Positions 35,743 to 46,962 of a stretch of 64,000 bases of DNA are shown here, piece by piece. Location of the stretch: NCBI GenBank assembly GCA_963678675.1, contig OY783193.1, forward strand, positions 3,851,501 to 3,915,500. The letters run 5' to 3'. The notes under the pieces were generated by a model. That model was not told the origin of the DNA, did no database searches, and was given only the letters and a program-made list of their open reading frames with translations. The translations under genes were made by a program, and so were the position numbers. This DNA comes from Xiphydria camelus (taxonomy: Eukaryota; Arthropoda; Insecta; Hymenoptera; Xiphydriidae). Numbering within the stretch: position 1 is the stretch's first letter; each line of letters starts with the position of its first letter.

Positions 35743-37543
35743 CTAGAACTCCATGCTCATATCTGAAACGAATCGACACACAAATAGAATAATTTGAATC
35801 GCAATTAAAAACTCCGGTGGAGACGCCCAATTTATATTGACGCGCTTACCGCTCTGATCGATCTTTCGCTTCCTCTGCGAGCTTTCCAAGTTCCTCAAAA
35901 ATTCGTTGAACAAGTACAACGACTTGTTCAAGCTCGTCTTCTTGTAATCTTTGATCCGTATGCTGGCGTTGGTGCTGGTGCTCGTATCCAGCGCGTCTTT
36001 CTCCTTGGCGTCGAAGGCGTTGATCTCCTCGATCAGCACGTTTATCGTCGGCACTTTACAGGGATCGAAACGGCTGACGGTGCCGGGACTGAACGGTATA
36101 CAGACTTTGCCGGTTTTCGGGTGAATGCAGAACGGTGATTTCAAAAGATGGTTCACTCCCATGGTGACGTTCACGTCCAATCGGGGATACGCGTATTGCA
36201 GCATTATCTCTTCCAGGAGGTGAGCGCTTCGCTTTCTCAAGCTCGGCGTGGCCTTGAAACGCAAGCAGATTTATCGCAATTGTTATCGTTGCTGTGACCG
36301 TGCATCCGATAAATACGTGATATCAGTACAGTAGCGTCGTACCTGCACGCTGTCTTCGTAGCACTTGACAAACGCCTCCCACCTGGCGAGACTGGTCGTA
36401 TGTCGTTCGAATAATTTTTTGACATTCGCCTGCATGCTTTCGGGAACCAGCGGCAGGAATTTTTCAAGTCTCTCCTCCGTTCCCAACATGTCCTGCTCTA
36501 CGACGCTCATCTCGACGAACAAACTTTCTATAGTTTTAACGGCTCGTCTGAAAAATGACATTGCTTTTGACGCCATGCAGTAGCGCTTAAACTAGCCATT
36601 GAGCCAAGTAAACGGTATATTTAAAAAATAGAGCGCGTGAACTTTGCTCGTAAAATCAAGTGTGTACTTTACGGAATGATGAATTCTGTCCTTATTCAAA
36701 TTGACTTTCTTGGCTGAAAATTCGCCGCCGGTAACAAGCGTTAAGTAATTGGCAATGGCGACGCGTACGTGCTTCTTCAAAGCTCTGGCTCTTTCATCGC
36801 ACACCCAGCAATGAACGCCTCTCCTTCCGGAAAAAACCCAGAGGAGATGTTTAAATCCAAAATCCTCTGTAGATGAAAATAACTTAAAAACTACTGATTA
36901 CCAAATAATTTCAACTATTCTCTAAGAATTCCTACAAAATCCCACCTCTGAGAGCATCGTCCAATATCTTGCAAGCAATCGACGCGTATTTCCAACATTT
37001 CTGACAAACGTCCGCGCCGGAGCAACAGATTCTCAAATCGTCGTAATCCGTCAGATCGATATCGAAAACCAGTTCTCTCTCGAGAGGAGTGAATTTCAAG
37101 CTGGACTTCTCTTGCTTCGGGCTGTGCGCGATGTATACAAAAGCAATTAGAAAATTAGGTACTTTCGCAGCTAAGTGCAATAACAGAAATATCAGACATC
37201 TCTCATATTTACCAGACATTGTAAACTGCTCCGATATCAATTTTAAATGGATTGAGCCTCCTTACTTCGAATTCCAATTCTTTTTTATTTGCAAAAGATT
37301 TATAACGTATGTACACATCGTGTTCAAGTGTAAATGAAAATTCTCTGCGTGAGAAGAAATCAGCTAAAAAAAGAATCGATTGGAAAATGAGTTACGCGCT
37401 TTAGAATTTTAGGATTACACTGAAAAAATCGACGTACCGTTGCCGTAACTCAGCCATCGGCAGTATTCGTCGAAAGGAAATACGCGGGCATAATAAACTG
37501 GTAAAAGATCTCTTAAACTGGATGAAGAATACTCGGTAGTCAT
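35743..37543 (-). CDS. Prim1: DNA primase small (catalytic) subunit, 419 aa, 7 exons
   Basis: Minus-strand exons 37438-37543, 37213-37363, 36946-37121, 36668-36866, 36343-36547, 35850-36252 and 35743-35762 join without a phase break to 419 aa, the usual length of animal PRIM1. This subunit of the pol alpha-primase complex makes the RNA primer for each new DNA strand in the nucleus. Visible landmarks: [12 protein letters not shown] at the N-terminus; the catalytic pair in [11 protein letters not shown] (D106, D108); the structural zinc site CC...CQKC (C118, C119, C125, C128); [18 protein letters not shown]; and YPRLDVNV...NHLLKSPF followed by KDYKKTSL. For the exon 4 end the downstream GTACAC donor is chosen over GTAAAG because only it preserves frame and family spacing. 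The last exon is 20 bp, reached from a strong GTAAGC donor. It shares an upstream region with divergent TMEM222. Confidence 0.96.
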
Positions 37544-38196
37544 CCTACGGAACGGTTGATCCTTGTGTTACCAATTACGATTTCGTCGTGTAGCAGCGAG
37601 GATTGCGTATTAACGTGATCAACGACTGAATTTCACGAGTAGCTAAATCTTTAATGAAATATTACAGCACAGTTTCTATACGTATAACACGATATCACGT
37701 TTACCTCTGTACTGGAGACAGAAACGTCTTTCTCTAATTTGGCGGGATAACTCTTCGGTGTCAGTCAACTTGAATCAGCTGTTCGTGATTTGTTACGCCG
37801 CACTAACCTGCACCTCGCACTGCGAGAAATATTTGAATCGATACTTCAATTGCTGTTTTTTTACCGCTACTGTTTAACTTGATAATTGTGTATACGACCT
37901 GACATTTCGAATGAAGAATATCTCGCAGAATTCGAGTAGACGTGTCAAGTATTACTTACGGCTGCAAATCGAAATGTAAGCAAATGTAAGATCGCGAGGT
38001 TATAGGCGTAGAAGTCTAAAAAAATCCTAAAATTGAGAAATTCGAATGCGTGTTTCTGATATTTTAACTAGAGCTAAAAATGAAAAACGGAGTTATGGAT
38101 TTGAACATAATTTCGATCTAGATTTCGGTCGTAACTCGCGATAAGTACCGTCCAAATAAAAATCACCGTTACCTTGTAAAATAATCCTCAAAGATC
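37544..38196. promoter_or_regulatory. Shared upstream region of divergent primase and TMEM222 genes
   Basis: The start codons of the two head-to-head genes are separated by 653 bp. A single bidirectional promoter is the simplest reading. No TATA box is obvious near either start. Transcription start sites and any 5' UTR introns cannot be seen from sequence alone. Confidence 0.45.
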
Positions 38197-38959
38197 ATGA
38201 AAGACAGTGATTTCTCACACACATCAAATGCATCGTCCACGATGGACCTATCCATCGACTCCTCCAGAAACCGATTTCCATTCTGCATTGTATGGACTCC
38301 GATTCCCTTATTAACGTGAGTAGCAAATTTCAACGAGATCAGACATCGCACGACGGATGAGATCGATCAGCGCGTTTCCAGATACCTCTTGCCATTTATC
38401 GGCCACATGGGCATCGCTACGTCTACTGGAGTTATAAGGGATTTTTCGGGTCCCTATTACGTCTCCGAAGATAATATGGCTTTCGGTCGACCCACCAAGT
38501 ACTGGCAGCTTAAATGCGCAAGAGCCAGAGGAGGTGTTGCAGGATGGGACGCAGCAGTGGCGGAAGCGAGTGAAATTTACAAGACAAGGATGGTGAGTAG
38601 TTTTATCATATGATTAAAGTAAGTCGTTAGAAATATATCGCATTTATAACGGTATTAATTCTTAAATTATTTCAGCACAATCTGTGTTGCGACAACTGTC
38701 ATTCTCACGTCGCTACAGCCCTAAATTTGATGAACTACAAAGGTTCCGGTAACTGGAACATGGTGAAACTAGCATTCCTTATGCTCGTTTACGGAAGATA
38801 CGTCAGGTATGTAAATTCACTGTACATAAATATCGCTACGTGCGATCGATTATCTGTAACCTCGGCAATTGCATTTTCAGTGTTCTGGGCTTCGTCAAGA
38901 CTTGGCTCCCATTTCTTTGCATCGTCACCCTGATTACAATTCTCTATACGTTTGCGTAG
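38197..38959 (+). CDS. TMEM222: Transmembrane protein 222 homologue (179 aa, 4 exons)
   Basis: Exons 38197-38315, 38382-38592, 38676-38806 and 38881-38959 join in phases 2, 0, 2 to 179 aa. TMEM222 (DUF778/RTE1-like family) is a small conserved eukaryotic membrane protein whose biochemical role is not settled. Diagnostic segments are present: FCIVWTPIPLLT, LLPFIGHMGIATSTGVIRDF, GPYYVSEDNMAFGRPTKYW, HNLCCDNCHSHVATALN and NWNMVKLAF, then the hydrophobic C-terminal segment WLPFLCIVTLITILYTF. The start Met is the first in the exon and gives an N-terminal extension close to the family norm. A candidate poly(A) signal lies at 39050. It is divergent from the primase gene and convergent with the UMAD1-like gene. 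Confidence 0.95.
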
Positions 38960-39703
38960 ATCCCGAGGTTCACCGAAAAGGTAACATTCTTATTACTTTG
39001 TAATATTTCATTCGACGGTGAGAATGATGTCTTATATACTCCATGGCAGAATAAACTTAGTTAATTCGTACCTATATATATACCGAGAGGAACTTGAGTC
39101 AAGCGCCGTGAATCTAATCTAGATATATAAATTTCAATGTATTCCTGTAGCAAGAGTACTAGGGTGTACAAGAAGGTAGTCGAATGATTTTTAATGTCTT
39201 TATTACGTCGTATTCTTATTTATAATACATTTTACAGACGCGCTACTGTAAATAGCATCATCTTTGTGTGTAAATATAATTACGGATTTTAATTTGTTTC
39301 GATACATTTACATAAATTTGATTTCGTATTTATTTAATCATGCATCTCGTGTGATGTCGAGGATCTATCTAAAGTGCGTGTAGTTTTAAATATATAAAAA
39401 AAACGCAATCTCGAAAACAAGTACCATCAGACATAACTTAAAAAGGCGTGGCAAAAAATAATGGCAGCGCATTTGTCGAGTAATTTACAATCTCGGTAAC
39501 GACGGATCAAAAATTCACATTATGACTGAAATAGTTACAAACGATTCCACTTTTTGGAATGTTCGTAATTAGAGCTTTGATTGCAAGTGAGAAAGCGTAG
39601 ATATACATTTTTGATTCGATCTTTTCCCATCGTTAAACAATATTATTTGATCCCCGTCGTTTTCGTAATACAGTGCATTCGTTACGTCGATGACGTCTCA
39701 GAG
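38960..39703. other. Convergent 3' regions of TMEM222 and the UMAD1-like gene
   Basis: AT-rich non-coding sequence between two tail-to-tail genes. It holds a plus-strand AATAAA at 39050 and a minus-strand AATAAA (TTTATT) at 39329-39334. Confidence 0.5.
39050..39055 (+). terminator. Candidate poly(A) signal of TMEM222
   Basis: AATAAA 91 bp after the stop codon. Confidence 0.5.
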
Positions 39704-40156
39704 TCACTCGTTACTACTTTCTATTTCCTTGACGATACTCTTCTCCACGCTGAAGTCGTATTCGAAATTCTCATCCTGAAGTCTCAAAATATACGACAAA
39801 ATCTCATTAATCCTGAGACTGTCGATCTCCATGTCATTGTTTATGCTGTTTTCCAATTGTTTGGAGAATTTAAACGGTACTCCGCTCAGGTAACTGTGAA
39901 ATTCTACTTGTGATGTTTGTTTCGGCAAGTGCGGGGGTAAGTTCGTCGGATATGGCGGCAAATCGTTTATATTTGGATATAAACTATTGGTAGATTGCCC
40001 CGGGCCGTCTCTGGTACCGGGATCGGAAGGTTGCGGGTTTCCTTTCCTCTCGACGAAGATGAAATCATCACCTTGTGCCGGGGAATTGTTCTCGTCGTCG
40101 GTAGAATCCGTTGGCGAATCTTTAAGGTGCTTTTTTCTACCGAAGAACCAAGACAT
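39704..40156 (-). CDS. UMAD1: UMA-domain protein, UMAD1-like (150 aa, single exon)
   Basis: One uninterrupted frame. The start is placed at 40156 (MSWFFGRKK), because the open frame upstream to 40273 has non-family composition and the short basic start resembles UMAD1. The middle is disordered and Pro-rich (PPYPTNLPPHLP). The last about 60 residues form a UMA domain (UBAP1-MVB12-associated): SGVPFKFSKQLEN near the domain start and FEYDFSVEKSIVKE at its end, the two most conserved UMA blocks. UMA domains bind the ESCRT-I core in other proteins, so a role in ESCRT-I-linked endosomal sorting is inferred. Length is close to vertebrate UMAD1. The gene is convergent with TMEM222. Confidence 0.85.
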   Translation of the reverse strand: MSWFFGRKKHLKDSPTDSTDDENNSPAQGDDFIFVERKGNPQPSDPGTRDGPGQSTNSLYPNINDLPPYPTNLPPHLPKQTSQVEFHSYLSGVPFKFSKQLENSINNDMEIDSLRINEILSYILRLQDENFEYDFSVEKSIVKEIESSNE

Positions 40157-43100
40157 TTTCTGCAAAAAGTTAACCTTTCTGATCAACTCGTTCAAAAGGA
40201 CGAAAATTACGAGAGAGACATATTGATCGAGTAAAATCACCGCGTCATTACGAGGATTTCCACTTTTCATCAAAAAATGTTGTATAACAATAACGAGAGG
40301 GAGAGGTACGCGAAGGGATGAATGAAAACAAAAGAGAAATACAATGACAAGCTGTCAAACACGGTTATGTCTTGATCTTTCGAGCCCCGTTTGATTCGAT
40401 ATCAAATGTCATCGTGTCAAGTTGAATCACGGAGCATTCGAATAATAGCGAATCATTTTATAATTAAATTGCACGCACAAAGAGATTCGCGTGACTCGTA
40501 TGACGTGTGTACACAGAGAGAGTATACACGGGTTCGCGAGGGACGCGCAAAATGACATCACACCATACTCACGAGCAAAGTTAACGCAGAACCCAAACAA
40601 CGGAACTACCGTGCGACTTTTTATTCGTAGAAATCAATCATACCGCAGCTCGCTGCGACACAATTTCGAGGATTTATAAAATTACCCCGAGATTTTGAGT
40701 CACCACCAAACGTCACTCTCGTAGTTCCAACGTACGCCGCGGCGGCGCTTTCGTATTTCAAGAGAACGTCCAGCTGATAAGAATATCTCTGTTGCCTTCC
40801 GCAATTGTATCGTAGATGTACGAAAAATCTTCCTTTATATATGTCTGCATTATATTCAAATCAAACACGAACGATTACGCATTGCACGAAGTTCAAAGTA
40901 CGCGAATGCGAGATCGCTTCGAAAAGTGGCTGCTGCGGAGATCGACTGGTCAAGTTGGCGGCAGTGGTGATTCGCGTTTTCTCACGGAACGCTCGGGAGC
41001 CGCGATAGAGTTTTCAGGTGGAAAGTTATAGAAATGTGAAACGAAAACGTCCGACGAGGATATGCGAGATGACACTCTCCTCGGCGTTCTTCACACGTAC
41101 GTATTCGTCACGATGAATTACATTACCGTATAGCTATCGCGTTTGACCGTTCGCGACCGCACGTAGTTCGATCCTACGCACGACCATTTTTTGTCGTTCG
41201 CATTCCGTTTACACGGATCTCTCTCCGTCGATCTGGTCTCTCCCGAAAAATCGAGAGACTCTCCCAACGACCTCGATATTTATTTTATCGCTGGAATCGA
41301 TCGATATCGTTAGCGCGGCTCGACATTTGCGCTCATTGATCTCATTTACTCCGCCTTCGAACGCCGCGTTCCATATCCGACGAAGTTCGAACGACGCGAC
41401 GATCGAAACATCGGCGTTCTATTTCCTCTCTCCTACAACCAAAAAAAAAAAAGCATCGTACAAAACGACGGCCGAGCCACGGGGCCTTCGATTTCGTTTT
41501 CCCCCTCGCGAGGCGCGAATACGATTTTTCCCAAAGGCTTTCGAACGCGCAGTGTCTAGCTGGTGGCACTGGCGCGAACTACGGTAGTCATGTTGAAGAC
41601 TGCGAGTTCTTCTAGGTTAGAGAGAACGCGTACGGCCGAGGCGGTGCCGCGAGAGTTCGGGTGAAAATCGACCCCGGGAATTCGGTCTCGCGGTGCGGAT
41701 CTCCCTTCGAAATTCCGAAGCGTCCTCGCAAAATCGAACGCATGCGTGCTAACGCGAGGATTCCGCTTCTACCTCGGTGGACGCCGCGTAGTTGCGCAAA
41801 CCGCGGCGAGGTAGCATCGCGGTCGTATTGTTTTTGTGCCTGTGTACATGCTCTACGTAGAATTTCGCTAGTGGGACGAACGTTCGGTGGTTCGCTCGTA
41901 GGTTGTATCAGCCGAGTGGATTAGCGGCTCGATTACGTGTGCTCTCGCGCGTCGTGGAGGTACGTCGGGCTGCCGGGATTTAGCGTCGCGCCTCGCAGTT
42001 CGGTGAGGTAGGTCCAAAATGACAGGTTATCGCACGGGGGAGCAAACCTCGGTCGCGTTCCGCCGCGCGCACCGATTTGTCCGTCCCGTTCGTCCCGATA
42101 TTTCGCGAGCGCACGGCCCTCCGAAAATGCGTGGGTACTCGCGTGCGCGCGACACGTGCGTGCGTGTTCTATCGTGGAATCTTCCGAAGTGCGTTCGCCC
42201 CCGTCGGATCGCGCCCGAGCGAATTCGTCTCTCGCTCGCCTCTCCTCCCTTGACATTGCCTGATTTATATCATCGTCGGTGGCTGCTCGATGCGCGGCGG
42301 TCTCTCTCGCTGGGAGTTCGCAAACTCCTTCCGCGCTTTGGTCTTCCTTTTTTGGGAGTCGAGCTGTCGGAGCTCGTCAGCTGCTCGTCCGTCGGTACGA
42401 GTTCGCGATGCCGTTCGCAGTGTAACGTACCTAGCATCGGAGAGTCTACCGCCGTACATATAGCCACTGCCGAATATCAAGTTTGCGTACGCGCTTTGAT
42501 GGTTTATGAATTTTTCACCCATCGCCGCAGGTTGATCCGTTATCCGCGATTGATATTTACGAGCGACGAGATTTAAAACGCGTAGATGCGCCCGCGTTAT
42601 ATTTTGCGGTAAACTCGAACGTGATCGATACGCGAATATATTTTGACTCGAAGCGATGGTGAAGAATGGACCAGGGGGGAAAAAAAACACGGCCATTTGC
42701 TGTCCGAACCGTCGTTTCTAATCGCGGTCGTCCTTCGCTGTCGAGAACCAACCCCTATTCTTTTCCTCGCTCGCCCTTCTCTCGAGAATGTGCACCCGTC
42801 ATTGGAACATCGGCGGGCGGCCGATCGATTGAGTCCCTCCCATCCAAATAAGAGATATTATATATCCGCTTCTTGAGAAGAGAGGCGATAAGTTGCGGAC
42901 GCGTTGGCATGTACATACCTTTTTATACACGCGGAGGGCCGTTTCGCAGAATATACCGCATCACGAGGATTGCTCCCGCATTATACCTTCCAACTCTTTG
43001 AAACAATCGCATCGGCGAGACTCGACTCCCAACCGAGTGAACGAGACACGGTTAATTAGTCGCGGTGGTGTCGAGGACGTACAGCGTTGGTTTATCAATT

Positions 43101-43407
43101 ATTTATGCCGATCCGTGGGACGGTGAGCCGATTAACGATTTCGACTTGATTTTGATTGACGCGCCCGGAGGCAGACTTGCTGCATTATTAGCCCAGGTTA
43201 TTAATGGTCGCCGGAGACGAAGAGAAATAAATTATTGACTTATAGCCGACGAACGTTGCCGCGCCTATTAATACGCCTCGTGCCTGCCGATAATTCATAA
43301 ACCATTGAGACGTTACTCCAATGTTGCATTGTACGGGCGGGGGGAGTCGTTATTAGGAGTCTTGAAACACTGCGGCGCGGTGAGGCTACCAGCTTCAATC
43401 ACCTACG
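40157..43407. other. Gene-poor stretch
   Basis: No splice-supported gene, RNA gene or mobile element was recognised. About 41.3-42.9 kb is CpG-rich with overlapping random frames. About 43.1-43.3 kb has homeodomain-like AT motifs (TTATTAATGG, TAAATTATTGA, CCTATTAATACG) set in GC-rich DNA and could be a regulatory element, but that is speculative. Confidence 0.4.
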
Positions 43408-43409
43408 TA

Positions 43410-44875
43410 CAGTGCTGAACATAAGTATCGGCACAGTGAGATGATTCGGGGAAAAATGCCGTCAACCACGAAATAAATGATATTCTTGAACAAATCACTG
43501 CATGTAATGTGAGATTGTTCTATTATAAATACATACAGTACTAAACTGAGAGGATAGAGAGAGAGAGAGAGAGAGAAAAAAAAACAAATTGTATAAATAT
43601 GTTCCACCACAACGAAAAATATTAAATTTACTTTCCTCTGAAAATAGTAGGTACAGTCTCTCAGAATGCTATTTATAGAAATAAAGAGTTTGTTTTTCAA
43701 TTAGTGTCACTAACGAACGATTGCTTTCTTGCGATTTTCAATTAGTAACGAGTTCGTTCAAGTATGTACTTCTGTTATTTTTCTCCCTTCATCTATGTAT
43801 TGCAGTTATCGCCGTGGAAGTCACTTTTGGATTTACTTTCACTACATCCGTTATTTTTTGCTCTCCTGTTCGCAAGTCTACGTAGCGGTCCACTACGATG
43901 ATGATTTTTTCACTTTTCTTTGCTTCTAAACCGTCGATTAAAATTCCGTACTGTATGTCGACTTCTGTCTATCACTGCCGTAATTTCTGCATATGATTTA
44001 CAGCTCCCGATATTAAGATTTATTATAATTATAATAAATTAATTATAATATGTCAGGATAAAAGACATGCCGTATCGTCTGAAATTATATGAAAGCCAGT
44101 GTAGGTACTCTGTGCTAGAGAGACTAAGGGAGGTATAATAATTTGAAGAAAAGGTTATGCAACAAAGCATTGGTTATTGTTTAATCATAACTATGCCAAT
44201 ACTGTTATTCGCTCTCGAACGAACATCGAAAGATATACAATTATACGATTTGTTTTTTTTTTCCCTATCCTTCCAGTTTTGTGCTGTATACAGGGTGTTC
44301 ATTTTAAAACTTACCACCCACGTTATCTGCGTAAAGAGACATATTTCTGAAAATCGCCGAGACACGTCAACAAAATTATTGAGGGGGAACATTTTTTATA
44401 AAAATTCGACGCCCCCCCCCCCCCTCAACCACCTGACTCCGGGGGCGGTAACCCCAATATTCTTAAATGGAACAGGGGGTCGAGTGATATCTCATTTTAA
44501 CGTCAAATTTGAAAAGTAGGACGTCAAAATGTACACAATTAAAAGCCCTTTAAAATGAGGTATCACTCGACCCCCTGTTCCATTTAAGAATATTGGGGTT
44601 ACCGCCCCCGGAGTCAGGTGGTTGAGGGGGGGGGGGGGGGGCGTCGAATTTTTATAAAAAATGTTCCCCCTCAATAATTTTGTTGACGTGTCTCGGCGAT
44701 TTTCAGAAATATGTCTCTTTACGCAGATAACGTGGGTGGTAAGTTTTAAAATGAACACCCTGTATATTTATGATAGAATAAACTTACATTGCATGCAGTG
44801 ACTTGTCCGAGATTTTCATTTATTTCATGATCGGCAGCATTTTTTCTCGAATCATCTCACTTATATTCGGCACTG
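43410..44875. mobile_element. Degenerate Tc1/mariner-type element, about 1.47 kb
   Basis: TA-flanked (43408-43409 and 44876-44877). Imperfect inverted terminal repeats of about 90-100 bp: CAGTGCTGAACATAAGTATC at the left against CAGTGCCGAATATAAGTGAG at the right. Shared inner phrases include GAGATGATTCG and the complement of CATGCAGTGA. On the minus strand around 43780-43950 a short frame reads VVKVNPKVTSTAI, reminiscent of the linker in Tc1 transposase DNA-binding domains. No intact transposase is present. A foldback MITE is nested at 44291-44762. Confidence 0.7.
44291..44762. mobile_element. Near-perfect foldback MITE, arms about 215 bp
   Basis: The left arm from CAGGGTGTTCATTTTAAAAC repeats almost perfectly in inverse to GTTTTAAAATGAACACCCTG, with a loop of about 45 bp near 44505-44550. 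It is flanked by TATA on both sides (TA or TATA duplication). CAGGGTG ends with a TA duplication fit the Tc1/mariner superfamily. It lies inside the larger Tc1-type element. Confidence 0.85.
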
Positions 44876-45098
44876 TACATGCGTCTCGCTCTCGACGAGG
44901 AAAATGTAATAGGTACACGATCGGACCGTCGAAAAAGATTTCGCTCAAAAAAAGGGCAACATTTTTCGTCGGTATTTTCCGCGCAATATCGACTCGAGCG
45001 ACCCTCCGAGCGCGAAAGGAGCCTCTCGTCGGAAGGGGAAGCTTTTTTTCCCTCCGCTTCAAATTGAAAGTAAACAGGGAAATGTGAGGTACGGTTTG

Positions 45099-45105
45099 AT
45101 CTCTC

Positions 45106-45142
<37 letters not shown>
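45099..45142. repeat. (CT)n microsatellite
   Basis: Long CT run with a single interruption. Confidence 0.85.
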
Positions 45143-45143
<1 letters not shown>

Positions 45144-45448
45144 GCGAGGTCGCAAGCTCGGGGAGCAGCAAATTCTTCAATCCGCGGCTCGCGCGGATTT
45201 TTGCGAAGACGACCCGCTCCCTTCGGACTCGAGATGCGAATTTTTCACCTCGAGAGTTATCGAAAAATGGGTTGCGCGTCTCGCGCCTTTTACGCCTCTT
45301 TCTGTTTCGCCTCTCAAAGGGCCTAGGACGCCGCCCCCTTTGAATGCCGTCTAGACGCGCAATTTTCTTCGCTCCCCTTCAGCCGCAATCTCCAAATTTC
45401 GGATGCCGAACGCGGCGTTCTGCTCGCGAGCAAGACCGCTCACGGCCT

Positions 45449-46962
45449 GGGCCCTCTAACACAAGCCCTACAAGTGTAACAAGTCTGTGGCAGGCAGTCA
45501 AAAGGGCATAAGTCGATTTATGACTAATGGAGATTTACCACAATGTTCTCGGCCGTTGCCTGGCATTAATCAAAATTGACAACATATTAGATAACCAAAA
45601 TGGCTCATAAATTAATTTTGGCAATCTCTCTGATTTACAAGAACTAGTTTAACTTTGCACCCCTCTCTTGAAAATGTGAATTTTTGAACTTATGTCCATT
45701 TGACTTCCTGCCACAGAAGTGTACACGGTACGAAATTTACCGTATTCCCCTACTGCGCCGAAACCACATCGACCCATGAGAGAGCGCGAAAACTTGTAGG
45801 AAATTCTACCCACGATGTCAGTTAGGTAGAAATTTTCTTACACTTGTCGAAAAATCGGTGCCACACAGACTTGTAAGTGTTCACGTTGAGTTACAGAACA
45901 GCTCTCTCTACAAGTGTAGCATAATTCTCCATAAGATTCTCCTATAGGTTACGGTCTTGCAAGTCCTACAAGTAATTTTCTATACTTGTAACACTTGTAG
46001 AGCCTGTGTTACAGCCCGTTCACACGATACGGTTTTTTCGTTCACACGATGCGGTTTTTCACCGTTTCGGTAATTTTACCGAACAGCCCGTTCAGACTAT
46101 ACGGTTTTTCACCGTTTCGGTAAAATTCTACCGAATCGGTCAGCCCCCTGACACTATACCTATCTCGGCTACGGCTCTGGCAAGTGTTTCGCACACGTCG
46201 AGTGGACGTGTCAACCAATCGCCCGGGCGTCGAAACAGTGCCGCTCGAGCGAATGCAAAGGATACTCAAAAACAATTTTTATGACATTACTTTGCAATGT
46301 TATTAGATCGTTTATAACGTTTTATAAATTTATTTTCAGATAGAGCTTTTCGTAATGCGAAGAACATGGCGCCATCGCATACGCAACGATATATCGTCGC
46401 TGGCACTTTTCGCAAGTGCAGAGAACGACGATATATCGTCGTCCGGTACTAAAAGGGTTAAAATCATTGTTTATTGTCGCGCCATCACCCGGCCATGCAT
46501 GAGCCCTATCAGTACGAAAACTATCCTGTCTGAACACTTCGATGCATAAACATTGCCACTAGCAACCGATTTAATTATTTCCCCGAATCGGGCCATTCGG
46601 TTTTCAGTGACAAGACCGAATGTCAGTCGCGACCGAATCGATGAAATTGCCGTATGCGTTTCGAAGACGTACCGTGTGAACGCGCCCATTTAAATGTATG
46701 CGCCACTGCAGCACACGGTAAAAAACCGATTCGGTGAATTTACCGAAACGGGAAAAAACCGTATCGTGTGAACACGACCCCCGAAAACCGAACGCCAGTC
46801 TCGACCGAATCGGTGAAATTGCCGTATGAGTTTCGAAGACGTACCGTGTGAACGCGCCCATTTAAATGTATGCGCCACTGCAGCACACGGTAAAAAAACG
46901 GATTCGGTAAAATACCGAAACGGGAAAAAACCGTATCGTGTGAACGGGCTGTTACAGGGCCC
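45449..46962. mobile_element. Inverted-repeat element split by a second element in its right terminus
   Basis: The 35-bp left terminus starts GGGCCCTCTAACACAAGCCC. The right terminus (complement GGGCCCTGTAACACAGGCTC) matches at 31 of 35 positions only after the 46012-46951 element and one TTA are removed. Without the insert the element is about 571 bp. A further inverted repeat (45484-45511 with 45689-45716, CTGTGGCAGG...) abuts the left terminus. No coding capacity. Confidence 0.75.
46012..46951. mobile_element. PIF/Harbinger-like MITE with TTA target duplication, about 940 bp
   Basis: Ends are CAGCCCGTTCACACGATACG and its inverse CGTATCGTGTGAACGGGCTG. TTA is duplicated at 46009-46011 and 46952-46954. 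The element is built from several partial copies of its own terminus (CGGTTTTTCACCGTTTCGGT) plus two about 170-bp direct repeats, around 46630-46770 and 46800-46940 (GTTTCGAAGACGTACCGTGT). A 3-bp TTA duplication is typical of PIF/Harbinger; no transposase is encoded. Confidence 0.7.

Noticed and set aside
36592..36667. Read-through of primase exon 4 to a stop (ending IPFTWLNG)
   Set aside because: The GTACAC donor at 36667 joins exon 5 in frame and restores the family spacing; the read-through tail matches no primase.
44157..44758. Nearly identical peptides encoded on both strands
   Set aside because: A consequence of the foldback arms at 44291-44762, not a duplicated gene.
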